From JBAXXL01 sp038206725 (GTDB lineage: Bacteria; Bacteroidota; Ignavibacteria; Kapaibacteriales; UBA2268), in contig JBBRAO010000010.1 in NCBI GenBank assembly GCA_038206725.1, positions 1-64,000 of the forward strand: a DNA stretch of 64,000 bases, in the 5' to 3' direction. The notes beneath the pieces are model-generated. The model was not told where the DNA came from, ran no database searches, and saw nothing but the letters and a program-made list of their open reading frames with translations. Shown here one piece after another: positions 51,521 through 61,066 of the stretch (positions are counted from its first letter, which is position 1; each line of letters opens with the position of its first letter). Position numbers and translations under genes: made by a program.

Positions 51521-53953
51521 TTATAGGTTTTTCAAAATCTTATTGAATCGCTCCTGCTCACTGTCCGACCAAATTGATTTTTCTTTTACTTTGTTAATTA
51601 TTTCCTTGAATTTCCTCTGCTCGGCGAAATACTTCAAAGTCTCTGTTGAGGCTTGATTTAGTTTGAAATTCCAAAATAATATTCCGTGCATAATATTCTC
51701 CGCAATTTCTTCGTTGCAGATGTTTAATCGTTTTAGAGCGGAAATTGAGTTCATACGCGTTTCAAATTCATAATTACGGCTTGAATAATCTATCAATTCT
51801 TTCAAATGTTTTTCTTTTCCTGATTCAATAGCTAATTCGAGCCATTTAATACGGATATTGTTTCCACGCCAACCCATAAGGTTTGAAGTAGCAGTAAGAT
51901 ATTTATTAGTGTTTTCGGGAAAGGAGCCGCACAAATTGTCCAAAGCCAATTCGATATTTTTATAGCACGAGTCAGCGAGCACTTTTTCGTAATCATTTTT
52001 TAAGGCAGGTGGGATAACTTGAATATTCTCACATACTGCGCGAACGTGTAATTCATCACCTGAATTAATTGCCTTTTTAATTATGTCTAAAGCCGCTGAA
52101 TTGGCTGAATAATTCTTTTCCGCTGAAATTTGCTTGATAACCTCGTTTTTTATAAAATATGAAGTTTCAATAGGGTATATTTTCTGAAAAAGATCTAATT
52201 TTTTGTCTAATGGAAATTTTGCTAATTCTGTCAGTGCGTCGAATCGGTCAATCATATTAACGGCTTTTTCCACTTGAGCATTCAGTTGTTCGAAACTGCG
52301 GTCGAATGTCAGATATTTCACAATTTTTCTATTTGGATCAAATACAACAAAATCAACTTCCCCGAAATCGCTGTTGTCTATGAACAAATTGGTAAATTTA
52401 TTTTCAATCATACGCTTAGTTTTATTTACTTTTCCGTTTTTATAGTAAACATCTATTTCCACAGGCATTTTAAACAAACCGACCAAATCGTTTATTTTAT
52501 GAATTTGCTCAACGTTTACCAAGGTATAATTTTTCCCGTCTTTGGTGATAACTTCATAATCTACTTTGTAATGCGGTTCACCACCGCGTGCAATCCACTC
52601 ATCGAAGAACCACTCCATCGATTGACCGGAAGCTTCTCGAATTGAGCGTAATAAATCGGCGGTTGCTACGACTTGGTATGCGTTATCGGCAAGATATTTT
52701 TGAATGGCGGTTTTGAACGATTTATCGCCCATCACATCGCGCATCATATCCAAAACCAGCGACCCCTTTGGGTACCATCTATCCGAACCACCCTTACTCG
52801 AGCCAATCGGATAATCGTTTTTCTTTGCCGCGGAATAGACTTTTTCCAACTCATTAAAGCGTTCTATTTGATAATGGTCTTCGCCATAGATGTTTTGCTC
52901 AAATTTCTTAGCGTAATATGTAGCAAAGCTTTCCGTTAGCCAAATATCCTTATTTATATTAGAAACGTAATTTCCGAACCATTGGTGAATCAATTCGTGA
53001 ACGTTTACATTTTCATATTTCCGCATCCATTGCGCACGCGGATCGATGTACATAAAATCTCCGTAAATAGTCGAGGTTGTTGTCTCCATTCCACCGTACA
53101 TATAATCTCCGACGGGCATATTGCGGTAAAGAGACCACGGATATTTTGTACCGGTTTCATCTTCGATAAAATCGAACATTTCTTTTGAGTGAATATATGT
53201 AACATCAAATCTTTCGGGCATATCCTTATAATAAAGATATTCCAATGCCAAACCACGGTTTGAAGTGAATTTCTTAACACCATAATCGCCGATGGCAAGG
53301 CAAATCAAATATACCACGTGAGGTTTATCAATTTTATAATGCCAAGTTTTTGTACCATCGCTATTTTCATTTTGGCTATAGCACACGCCGTTTGAAAACA
53401 CTTCATAATTTTTATCAAATGTTATAATAAATTCTGAGGTAAGTATATCGTGCTTGACATTTACAAAAGGGCACCATCCGCCCGGTCCGTGAGCCCATAT
53501 TTGTTTCCTTTTGTATTTTTCGTAAGGCTGCCAACCCCTGAAATAAAGACCTTCTTTTGGATTCGCATCATAATAAATCACAATATCATAGATTTTGTTT
53601 TTATCGTACTCTCCTTCGGGAAAAACTATTATTTCGTCACCCGACCACTTGAATTTGATTTCTTTGTCGCCAAGTACAACTTTTTTCACATTCAAACGCG
53701 AACAATTTATAGCTAACGAATCAATCGTTTTGGCGAACGGTTTGAAGCTGATGGTTGCTGTTCCTTTTACCGAATTTTCAGGTCCATTAATATTTAATTC
53801 ACCTTTCAAATTTATTACATCAACAACTTGTTGTCTTGGTTGTGCCGCAGGGTCGGTAATATAAGATTGATATTCGTTTTGCGATTTCAGCGAAGAGCTA
53901 AATGCAAAAATTATAGCTATATATAAGAAGGGAACTTTATTTTTTTTCATCAT
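51521..53953 (-). CDS. M1-family zinc aminopeptidase, exported
   Basis: This is an 810-residue peptidase with a signal peptide (about 1-24, ending SSLKSQ). The M1 exopeptidase motif appears as GGMET (287-291), and the zinc site is H319-E320-L-I-H323 with Glu341 18 residues later (WLTESFATYY). A HEAT-like C-terminal domain follows. It removes N-terminal amino acids from peptides outside the cytoplasm. There is no T9SS tail, so it is probably periplasmic. It is divergent from purH. Confidence 0.9.
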   Translation of the reverse strand: MMKKNKVPFLYIAIIFAFSSSLKSQNEYQSYITDPAAQPRQQVVDVINLKGELNINGPENSVKGTATISFKPFAKTIDSLAINCSRLNVKKVVLGDKEIKFKWSGDEIIVFPEGEYDKNKIYDIVIYYDANPKEGLYFRGWQPYEKYKRKQIWAHGPGGWCPFVNVKHDILTSEFIITFDKNYEVFSNGVCYSQNENSDGTKTWHYKIDKPHVVYLICLAIGDYGVKKFTSNRGLALEYLYYKDMPERFDVTYIHSKEMFDFIEDETGTKYPWSLYRNMPVGDYMYGGMETTTSTIYGDFMYIDPRAQWMRKYENVNVHELIHQWFGNYVSNINKDIWLTESFATYYAKKFEQNIYGEDHYQIERFNELEKVYSAAKKNDYPIGSSKGGSDRWYPKGSLVLDMMRDVMGDKSFKTAIQKYLADNAYQVVATADLLRSIREASGQSMEWFFDEWIARGGEPHYKVDYEVITKDGKNYTLVNVEQIHKINDLVGLFKMPVEIDVYYKNGKVNKTKRMIENKFTNLFIDNSDFGEVDFVVFDPNRKIVKYLTFDRSFEQLNAQVEKAVNMIDRFDALTELAKFPLDKKLDLFQKIYPIETSYFIKNEVIKQISAEKNYSANSAALDIIKKAINSGDELHVRAVCENIQVIPPALKNDYEKVLADSCYKNIELALDNLCGSFPENTNKYLTATSNLMGWRGNNIRIKWLELAIESGKEKHLKELIDYSSRNYEFETRMNSISALKRLNICNEEIAENIMHGILFWNFKLNQASTETLKYFAEQRKFKEIINKVKEKSIWSDSEQERFNKILKNL

Positions 53954-54059
53954 AATGATTTTATTTTTTCAACATAGTGTTTTCTAAAAGCGAAAAATAA
54001 AAAAAAAATAATAATTTTGATAATATATTTGAGAATTGTTAACAAAAAAGAGATTTTTT

Positions 54060-55610
54060 ATGACACCGAATGAACATAAAATTAAAAGAGCTTTGGTATC
54101 CGTTTCCGATAAAACCGGTATTGTAGAGCTTTGCAAAGAGCTTTCCGATTTAGGAATTGAGATTTTTTCGACAGGGGGCACAAAAGCCCTTTTAGCCGAG
54201 AATAATATACCGGTAAAGTCCGTTAGTGAAATAACCGGTTTTCCTGAAATTATGGATGGCCGCTTAAAAACACTGCATCCGAAAATTCACGGCGGTTTAT
54301 TAGCCGACTTAGGCAAAGAATCCCATATTAGCCAAATGCAAGAGCACGATATAAGTTCTATTGACCTTTTAATAGTCAACCTATATCCTTTTGAGCAAAC
54401 ATTGGCTAATCCAAATTCCACACACGCCGAATTAATCGAAAAAATTGACATTGGCGGACCAACTATGCTTCGCTCCGCGGCAAAGAATTACAAATGGACG
54501 GCGGTATTAGTCAATCCACTTCATTACGAAGAAGTAATAAATAGCCTAAAAGAAAAAGATATGACACTTTCAGAAGAACTCCGTTTGAAACTATCAGGCG
54601 AAGTATTTTCAACTACCGCATATTATGATGGTGTGATTGCAGGTTATTTCAATAAAGTTAACAAAATTGAATTCCCTGAGCTAACGGGATTGCCGCTTAA
54701 AAAAATCCAAACCCTGCGCTATGGTGAAAACCCTCATCAATCCGCCGCATTATATGGTGAATTCGATACGGTATTCCATAAAATTCACGGTAAAGAACTT
54801 TCTTACAATAATATAATTGATATCAACGGTGCCGCCGGTATGATTACCGAGTTCGACGAAACAGCGGTTGCAATTATCAAGCACACTAACCCTTGCGGCG
54901 TAGCTACAGGTAAAACACTGAAAGAAGCCTATTTGAAAGCATTCAGCACTGATACTGTTTCAGCTTTTGGTGGAATTATCGCCTTCAGCGGTGAAGTGGA
55001 TTTAGAAACAGCCGAAACGGTAAATGATTTATTTACAGAGGTATTGATTGCTCCTTCATTTACAGAAAAAGCTTTAGAATTGCTAACCCAAAAGAAAAAT
55101 CGCCGTTTGATTACCGCCGATTATGAACTATTGAAATCGAAAATGAAATTTGATTTTCACAGTGTGGTAGGCGGATTTTTGATTCAAGAAACAGATATGA
55201 AATTTATTGACGATGCCGGGCTGGTTTGTGTTACTGACCGCAAAGCAACCGACGAAGAAATGAAAGCTATGCTTTTTGCTTGGAAAGTCTGCAAGCACGT
55301 TAAGTCAAATACAATCATTTATACTAATTCCGATATGACTTTGGGTGTCGGTGCCGGACAGATGTCGCGTGTGGATTCCTCTCGCATAGCAGTTGAAAAA
55401 GCGATAATGATGGGATTCGATTTGAAAGGCTCCGTTGTTGCTTCTGACGCGTTTTTCCCATTCGCCGATGGCTTGATTGAAGCCGCCAAAGCAGGAGCTA
55501 CCGCTATTATTCAACCGGGTGGTTCAGTTCGCGATGAAGAAGTGATCAAAGCCGCAAATGAAAATAATATTGCAATGTACTTTACGGCAATGCGTCATTT
55601 CCGCCATTAG
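54060..55610 (+). CDS. purH: Bifunctional AICAR transformylase/IMP cyclohydrolase
   Basis: This is a 516-residue enzyme for the last two steps of IMP synthesis. The N-terminal MGS-like cyclohydrolase domain begins KRALVSVSDKTGIVELCKEL and contains MDGRLKTLHPKIHGGLL. The C-terminal transformylase has QTLRYGENPHQSAALY, IIKHTNPCGVATG and GAGQMSRVDS. ATG 54060 is chosen over an upstream in-frame TTG (54036) because it has AAAGAGA nearby and matches family length. Confidence 0.95.
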   Translation: MTPNEHKIKRALVSVSDKTGIVELCKELSDLGIEIFSTGGTKALLAENNIPVKSVSEITGFPEIMDGRLKTLHPKIHGGLLADLGKESHISQMQEHDISSIDLLIVNLYPFEQTLANPNSTHAELIEKIDIGGPTMLRSAAKNYKWTAVLVNPLHYEEVINSLKEKDMTLSEELRLKLSGEVFSTTAYYDGVIAGYFNKVNKIEFPELTGLPLKKIQTLRYGENPHQSAALYGEFDTVFHKIHGKELSYNNIIDINGAAGMITEFDETAVAIIKHTNPCGVATGKTLKEAYLKAFSTDTVSAFGGIIAFSGEVDLETAETVNDLFTEVLIAPSFTEKALELLTQKKNRRLITADYELLKSKMKFDFHSVVGGFLIQETDMKFIDDAGLVCVTDRKATDEEMKAMLFAWKVCKHVKSNTIIYTNSDMTLGVGAGQMSRVDSSRIAVEKAIMMGFDLKGSVVASDAFFPFADGLIEAAKAGATAIIQPGGSVRDEEVIKAANENNIAMYFTAMRHFRH

Positions 55611-55641
55611 TCTTGTTAAGAAATATTATATTTTTTAAAAT

Positions 55642-55707
55642 AACAAACAAGGATGTTTGTTCCATCAAGTCATTTATATGGTGGTGGGTCAATCATCCTT
55701 GATTGAC
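55642..55707. other. Two small intergenic hairpins between purH and tsaD
   Basis: AACAAAC (55642-55648) pairs with GTTTGTT (55655-55661), and GTCAATCA (55688-55695) pairs with TGATTGAC (55700-55707) over a TCCT loop. Neither has a T run directly after it, so they may be repeat remnants or weak terminators rather than strong ones. Confidence 0.45.
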
Positions 55708-55761
55708 AAAAACAACTTATTTTGAAGTTTTAAGACAACCCCAAATTTGGATTTGAGCAAA

Positions 55762-56781
55762 ATGAAAATATTAGCAATTGAATCATCCTGTGACGAAACT
55801 TCAGCCGCAGTTATAGAAAACGGTGCCGTTTACAGCAACATAATCTCCACTCAGCTATTCCATAGCAAATACGGTGGTGTTATCCCGGAATTAGCCTCGA
55901 GAGCGCACCTGAAGGTTTTATCAATGATTGTAAAGGAAGCTCTGAGCGAAAGCAAAACCGATATTGAAGATATAACAGCTTTAGCCGTAACAAACCAACC
56001 GGGATTAATTGGCGCATTGATTACAGGGTCGAACTTCGCAAAAGGGTTAGCATTGAAATATAATCTTCCGGTAATTCCTGTGAATCATATAGAAGGACAC
56101 CTTTATTCGGGTTGTTTGGAATCCGCCGATTTGAAATTCCCGTTTATCAGTTTGGTTGTCAGCGGTGGGCATACCGCCATATTTTTGGTTAGCTCATACA
56201 ATGATTACGAAATTATCGGCCTAACACGCGATGACGCCGCGGGGGAAGCGTTTGACAAAATTGCTAAACTAATCGGATTGCCATATCCGGGCGGTCCGCT
56301 GATAGACAAATTAGCAAAAACCGGAAACCCAAAAGCCTTCGCTTTTCCTCGACCTATGATTAATGACGATCACTATGATTTCAGTTTCAGTGGATTAAAA
56401 ACTTCGGTGAGGTACTATATTCACAAAGAATTTCCGGAAGGTTTACCCGAAAGCGTTGTACCGGATTTTTGCGCATCAGTGCAAGAAGCCATTGTGGATG
56501 TACTAGTGCATAAAACAGTTAAAGCGGCGCGAGAGATGGGTGTGGATAATATTATCATTGCCGGCGGAGTATCGGCTAATTCTCGATTGCGCTCGGCGAT
56601 GAAGGACAAAGCGGAAATATACAAAATCAATGTTATCGCTCCTGCTATGAGCTTCTGCGGTGACAACGCCGCAATGATAGGCTTCCTTGCTGAAAAAAAA
56701 GCCATAGAATCCGGTTTATCCGAATTCTACGACCTGACATTTAAAGTTAACCCAGTCGCTATGAGAGCAAAGAGAAGATGA
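55762..56781 (+). CDS. tsaD: tRNA N6-adenosine threonylcarbamoyltransferase
   Basis: This is a 339-residue ASKHA-fold enzyme placing the threonylcarbamoyl group on A37 of ANN-decoding tRNAs. It has ILAIESSCDETSAAV at the start, the metal-binding histidines in NHIEGH (109 and 113), VSGGHTAI, and AGGVSANSRLR near the end. The ATG at 55762 is chosen over an in-frame TTG five codons upstream. A strong hairpin follows the stop. Confidence 0.95.
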   Translation: MKILAIESSCDETSAAVIENGAVYSNIISTQLFHSKYGGVIPELASRAHLKVLSMIVKEALSESKTDIEDITALAVTNQPGLIGALITGSNFAKGLALKYNLPVIPVNHIEGHLYSGCLESADLKFPFISLVVSGGHTAIFLVSSYNDYEIIGLTRDDAAGEAFDKIAKLIGLPYPGGPLIDKLAKTGNPKAFAFPRPMINDDHYDFSFSGLKTSVRYYIHKEFPEGLPESVVPDFCASVQEAIVDVLVHKTVKAAREMGVDNIIIAGGVSANSRLRSAMKDKAEIYKINVIAPAMSFCGDNAAMIGFLAEKKAIESGLSEFYDLTFKVNPVAMRAKRR

Positions 56782-56787
56782 TTTTTT

Positions 56788-56818
56788 CTCATCCGCTGAC
56801 TGGGGAGTCAGCGGATGA
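56788..56818. terminator. CTCATCCG-family hairpin terminator (third copy)
   Basis: A perfect 13-bp stem (56789-56801 with 56806-56818) has a GGGG loop between convergent tsaD and the minus-strand TPR gene. Compared with the copy at 33502, an A-T pair has become C-G on both arms, preserving pairing. Confidence 0.85.
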
Positions 56819-56831
56819 ATATGCTTTATTC

Positions 56832-59051
56832 TTATTTTCCGCTGAAATATTTGTTTATATAGTCATCGGCTTCTTTGTAGCCTTTTTTGCGGGCTTCTTT
56901 CAGATCGCCGAGTGCCGATTCCATTTGTCCTAATTGCATTTTAGATAATGCTCTACGGAAATAAACCACTGAATCTTTGGGGTTGTCTTCTATAGTTTGG
57001 GTGAAATCTTCGATAGCGCCTTTGTAATCTTCGATATTGTACTTAGCGGTTCCGCGCATAGAGTACGCCATAACATTTTTCGCATCGAAACGAATATTGG
57101 TGTTCAAATCTTGAATTGCCCCTTTGAAATCGTTCATTCCGAACTTAGCTTCCGCTCTCGAGTAATATTCGCGTGCACTTTTCTGGTTCAGTTTCAGCGA
57201 TTTATTAATATCGTCTATCGCGCCGACGTAATCCTTAATTTGGATTTTAACATTAGCTCTATTATGATAAGCGGTAAAGGATTCGGGTTTTAATTGGAGG
57301 ACTTTGGTAAAATCGGCGATAGCCTCTTTGTGCCGACCCAGTTCGGTATTAATAATTCCGCGCTGGTTGTAGGAAATATCATCTTTCGGATTAAGTTTTA
57401 TAGCTGTGTCGAGTTCTTTCAACGCTCCTGCTTTATCGCCCAAACGCATTTTTTCTTGTCCGCGGGCAACTGCGTAATTGTCGTTTGCGATGAATTTTTC
57501 AACTATTTTGTCTATTTCATCAAACTTTGTGTTTACAAATTCCGGTATATTTGCGGCACGATTGCGCACATTCATATTTTCAAGCAAGATAGCCGGAGAG
57601 TCATTTCCATTTTTATCAATATGAGTTAGATACAAGCGAGTGTATGGACCTTTCGTTTTTGAGCTGAAGACCAACCATTTTCCGTTTGGCGACCAAGAAT
57701 GCCAAGAGTTCATAGTGCCGACGTTATTACATTTCATTAATCTCGGATTTCCACCACCCGACGGCATAATATAGAGTTTTGCATCGGGTTGAAGAAGCAT
57801 AAAGTTTTTTGCCTGTGTGAAAACAATCCATTTCCCGTCAGGTGAATATTTCGGGAAGAAATTACTCATTCCGTTAGCCGAAGCGCCCGGCAAAGGAACA
57901 GCCACACCGCCGCGACCCTCGTTAAATGGCAGTTGGTATATGTCAAATTTGAAATCTCTTTTACCTTCTATAAACTCAACCGCAAAATTTGTCGGTAAAA
58001 TAGCATCTTTCGATTTTTCAGCTTCAAGGTTATGATAAACAGGGGCACGCGCAAATAATATTGTTTTACCATCGGGGCTCCACATAGGGTTACTTTGGCA
58101 TAGTTCTTTATTATCTGCTCCAGGTAAAGCCCAATACTTTTTATTTTTTATATCATAAACCGCGATAATACCTTTAATTGGGAAGAAAAGCTGTGAATAA
58201 TCCAAGTTTTCAATTTTAACGAATATTGATCTATCTTTAACTGTGCTTAACGCATATCTGCCATCTGGTGACACCTGTGAAAGCAAACCGAAAGTAAATT
58301 CTTGGTCTTCGTGTTTGTAATCATCCCAAGTCATAATTTTATTAACGGTAATGTCAGTTTCTTTGCGTAGCGGAGATATAAAGTAAGATCCTTTGTCATT
58401 GGCATAATCCACGTCCATTGCAATTACCTTCCCATCAGCGGAAAATGAATGACAATTCCCGCAAACCGGAAGATTTGTTAATAAAATTTTTGAAGGGGAG
58501 TAACTCGAAACACTGCCCAAACGCCAGCTAATTGTTCCGAGATTTTTTACCGCAAAGCTGAAAGGGAGGGGTACCGCTCTATAAAATATTGGAGCGGAAA
58601 CAGAATCGTTTGAGATTTGGATATTGATTTTTCCACCTGAATATATTTTCCCGGGTTTGTCTTTACGGACACCGATGATATTGATGTTTGTAGATTTCCC
58701 TGCGGAAAATGCTTTGATGTCTTCCCAATCGCTCGAATCGGCTTTCCAAACAGGCTCTTGTAAGAAGTCCGATACATAGCCGATTTTTCCTGCGCTCTCG
58801 ATTAATACAAGCCATTGAGCAGAGTTAACGCTTTTATCGTGCCATTGGAATGTCGGTGATGCTATATCAAGCGGAAAAATAGAACCGCTTAGGGGGTACA
58901 TAATTTCTATATCGCCTGTAATATTATATTTAGCAAGGCTTTCTTTATATTTATCGGTAGCATTGTTTTTTAGTAATAAAAATCCAATTACTAAAACCAA
59001 TAATAGCAGAATAATGCCTGCAATACCGTATTTTTTTTGTTTACTATTCAT
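56832..59051 (-). CDS. PD40 beta-propeller and TPR protein with a CxxCH motif
   Basis: This is a 739-residue membrane-anchored protein with an N-terminal TM (about 9-28). A beta-sandwich-like region leads to C197-G-N-C200-H201, a possible c-type haem attachment site. TolB/PD40 propeller blades follow (about 200-500; SPDGKTILFARAP, SPDGKWIVFTQAK, SPNGKWLVFSSKT). About six TPR repeats close it (about 520-730; GDKAGALKELDTAIKLNPKD and similar). It probably scaffolds protein assembly in the periplasm. It is the second gene, after the SGNH gene, of a minus-strand pair facing the carbamoyltransferase cluster. No enzymatic role is visible. Confidence 0.78.
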   Translation of the reverse strand: MNSKQKKYGIAGIILLLLVLVIGFLLLKNNATDKYKESLAKYNITGDIEIMYPLSGSIFPLDIASPTFQWHDKSVNSAQWLVLIESAGKIGYVSDFLQEPVWKADSSDWEDIKAFSAGKSTNINIIGVRKDKPGKIYSGGKINIQISNDSVSAPIFYRAVPLPFSFAVKNLGTISWRLGSVSSYSPSKILLTNLPVCGNCHSFSADGKVIAMDVDYANDKGSYFISPLRKETDITVNKIMTWDDYKHEDQEFTFGLLSQVSPDGRYALSTVKDRSIFVKIENLDYSQLFFPIKGIIAVYDIKNKKYWALPGADNKELCQSNPMWSPDGKTILFARAPVYHNLEAEKSKDAILPTNFAVEFIEGKRDFKFDIYQLPFNEGRGGVAVPLPGASANGMSNFFPKYSPDGKWIVFTQAKNFMLLQPDAKLYIMPSGGGNPRLMKCNNVGTMNSWHSWSPNGKWLVFSSKTKGPYTRLYLTHIDKNGNDSPAILLENMNVRNRAANIPEFVNTKFDEIDKIVEKFIANDNYAVARGQEKMRLGDKAGALKELDTAIKLNPKDDISYNQRGIINTELGRHKEAIADFTKVLQLKPESFTAYHNRANVKIQIKDYVGAIDDINKSLKLNQKSAREYYSRAEAKFGMNDFKGAIQDLNTNIRFDAKNVMAYSMRGTAKYNIEDYKGAIEDFTQTIEDNPKDSVVYFRRALSKMQLGQMESALGDLKEARKKGYKEADDYINKYFSGK

Positions 59052-59077
59052 TTTAAAACCTATATATAAAAGTATTA

Positions 59078-60331
59078 TTAATAATCATTGTAAGAATTTT
59101 TAACTTCTTTCCACCAACTGTAGAGTGTTTGCCCAAGTAATTTATATCCTTTAGCTTTCATATGCTCGTCGTAATTCCAATACAAATGATTGCCGGAATC
59201 TTCTTGTTGTTTAACTATCGCGGTAAAATCGAAAAATGGAATACCCAACGATTTACAACTTTCGCTCATAATTTTAGCGTGAATCTGATACTCGGGCAAA
59301 GTAAGAGTTGTTAGCGAATCAGCTGACGAAAACTCACGTTGAAATTTTAGATAATAATCGCTGACTTGATTGCGCGATGGGATGTAAACTATATATACCT
59401 TTTTGCCGAATTGAGCGGCGTAATTTTGAATGCCGTTTAGGTGTTCGGTAATCTGGAAACTTTCTTTAAGATGCTCTTTGAAATTCGTGTATTCGTCCAC
59501 CGAAAAAGGATTAAACCGTCCCGCTTTCATTGCACGAGCAACTTTTGGCGAAATAAACTTCTCATATTTTTTGGCTTTTTCTGAATTAGACCACGGATTG
59601 CTCGGAGCGGGCACAGGAGCAAAAAAAGTAAATGGTTTGCTTCTCCAACGACGTGGAATCGGCTTGCCTTCGACGGCGTTTTTTAAAACATATACAGCGC
59701 GAGGAACCCACCAATGTGTATATTTTGGTTCAAGCGGTTTTGCAAAAACACTTTGATCGAAAGCACCCACCGGTAAATCGTTAGCGTGCAGAACTATTAT
59801 TATATGCTCAGGCGATAAAACGCTAATCGCGTCGCGGAGCAAATCGCAGTAGGTCGAAAAATCGCTTCCACCGATACCCAAATTCAATACTTCATATTCG
59901 CCACCATTGTTTGCGGCTGTTTTTTGGAAAACAGCTGGTATAGATTCGTCCTCTTCGGCTAAAAAACCTTCGGTGAAACTATCACCTAAAAATGCGATTC
60001 TTGGTACGCCATCCTTTGGTTTGGCTTTGAAATTTTTCCCTCGAAAGCCGTACATATTAACGTTAATCACAGATTCGGCTCTGTCGGGGTCGGATGCCCA
60101 AATAAAGGAAGCATTCGCCAAATATTGCAATTCTTTAGTTGAAGAGCCGAAAAATACAGGCGAATAATTGATTCGGTTGAAATTTGATATTTCCGGAACA
60201 GGGAAAATGAGTCTGAATATTATTTCTTGAAAAGCGAATAAAATAACTACTAGGGCTAAAATTAAAACACTCTTCGGTGTTTTATACTTATTTTGCTCTT
60301 TTGTAGCGGTTATGGTATATTTTTTGTTCAT
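59078..60331 (-). CDS. Membrane-anchored SGNH/GDSL-family hydrolase
   Basis: This encodes 417 residues. One TM (about 21-43) is followed by block I GDSFTEG with catalytic Ser118, the Gly of GIGGSD, and the Asn of VLHANDLP. The C-terminal Asp388-Glu389-His390 sits in WNYDEHMKAKGYKLLGQ. This matches SGNH esterases and O-acyltransferase-like proteins acting on glycans outside the cell membrane. It is divergent from the SxtJ-like/carbamoyltransferase genes and next to the PD40-TPR gene, so removal or transfer of an acyl group on the same glycan is plausible. Confidence 0.82.
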   Translation of the reverse strand: MNKKYTITATKEQNKYKTPKSVLILALVVILFAFQEIIFRLIFPVPEISNFNRINYSPVFFGSSTKELQYLANASFIWASDPDRAESVINVNMYGFRGKNFKAKPKDGVPRIAFLGDSFTEGFLAEEDESIPAVFQKTAANNGGEYEVLNLGIGGSDFSTYCDLLRDAISVLSPEHIIIVLHANDLPVGAFDQSVFAKPLEPKYTHWWVPRAVYVLKNAVEGKPIPRRWRSKPFTFFAPVPAPSNPWSNSEKAKKYEKFISPKVARAMKAGRFNPFSVDEYTNFKEHLKESFQITEHLNGIQNYAAQFGKKVYIVYIPSRNQVSDYYLKFQREFSSADSLTTLTLPEYQIHAKIMSESCKSLGIPFFDFTAIVKQQEDSGNHLYWNYDEHMKAKGYKLLGQTLYSWWKEVKNSYNDY

Positions 60332-60431
60332 ATTACTTAAAGAATAATTAGATTATTATAGTTTATTATTTCAAAAAGACTAAATTAATGATTTTTCTCT
60401 AATATTATATCCATTTTCAATATTTTTTTCT

Positions 60432-60439
60432 TATTTTTG
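60432..60439 (+). promoter_or_regulatory. Candidate -7 element (TATTTTTG) of the carbamoyltransferase cluster
   Basis: TATTTTTG matches TAnnTTTG 22 bases before the start of the SxtJ-like gene, in the divergent 130-base intergenic region. No clear -33 element is seen. Confidence 0.38.
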
Positions 60440-60461
60440 AAAATTAAATACGGATTTCGAT

Positions 60462-60896
60462 ATGGAACAAAATAGTAATAAAATAATAGCGACTAATATA
60501 ACACCAAGCCAAATGAAAGACAGCGGTATGGCTTTCGCGTTAGTTTGCTTTTTAGTAGGAATGCTAACGCATAGCAATATCTGGCTGTTATCCGGTGTCG
60601 GTCTTCAATTAATCAATATGGTTAATTCGAAGTTCTTTCATTATCCGGCGATTTTTTGGTTCTCCTTAGCAAACCTTTTGGGATTTGTTACATCTAAGAT
60701 ATTGTTGACTCTGATTTTTATTTTCGTAATCTTGCCTATGGGTTCCATTAGAGGACTAATGGCAAAATCGAAAAAAAATCGATCAGCCGGAAAATTAGAT
60801 ACACTTCGTTTACTTCAATGGAAAAATTCGAAAAACAGCGTATTTAAAACGCGTAATTATATATTTACAAAGAAAGATATCAGTAATCCTTATTAA
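60462..60896 (+). CDS. SxtJ-like small membrane protein
   Basis: This encodes 144 residues. An N-terminal cytoplasmic stretch (IIATNITPSQMKDSGMAFAL) runs into a first TM (about 24-40), a second (about 44-52) and a third (about 62-75 and 80-92), followed by a basic tail (KSKKNRSAGKLDTLRLLQWK). The order SxtJ-like, DUF5989-like, carbamoyltransferase is the same trio known from many genomes and from saxitoxin clusters. The family function is unknown. The basic cytoplasmic tail would hold the carbamoyltransferase at the membrane by inference. Confidence 0.78.
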   Translation: MEQNSNKIIATNITPSQMKDSGMAFALVCFLVGMLTHSNIWLLSGVGLQLINMVNSKFFHYPAIFWFSLANLLGFVTSKILLTLIFIFVILPMGSIRGLMAKSKKNRSAGKLDTLRLLQWKNSKNSVFKTRNYIFTKKDISNPY

Positions 60897-60911
60897 ATTT
60901 AAAGAAATACT

Positions 60912-61061
60912 ATGGGCTTAATAAAAGATTTATTTGGTTTTTTAAAAGAAAGAAAGAAATACTGGCTTATTCCGGCTATTATCATTCTTCTTTTAATCAG
61001 TTTAATTATAGTGCTTACGGCGGGTAGCGCGATAGCACCATTTATATATACTATATTTTAA
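60912..61061 (+). CDS. DUF5989/SxtK-like membrane microprotein
   Basis: This encodes 49 residues. A charged N-terminus (GLIKDLFGFLKERKKYW) leads into one TM (LIPAIIILLLISLIIVLTAG), ending SAIAPFIYTIF. The pattern LxxFLxxRKKxWLxPxIxxLxxxGSAxAPFIYTxF is characteristic of DUF5989. It lies 15 bases after the SxtJ-like gene and 5 before the carbamoyltransferase. Its size and place make it easy to miss, but the pattern is clear. It probably anchors or regulates the enzyme at the membrane. Confidence 0.85.
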   Translation: MGLIKDLFGFLKERKKYWLIPAIIILLLISLIIVLTAGSAIAPFIYTIF

Positions 61062-61066
61062 TTTCT

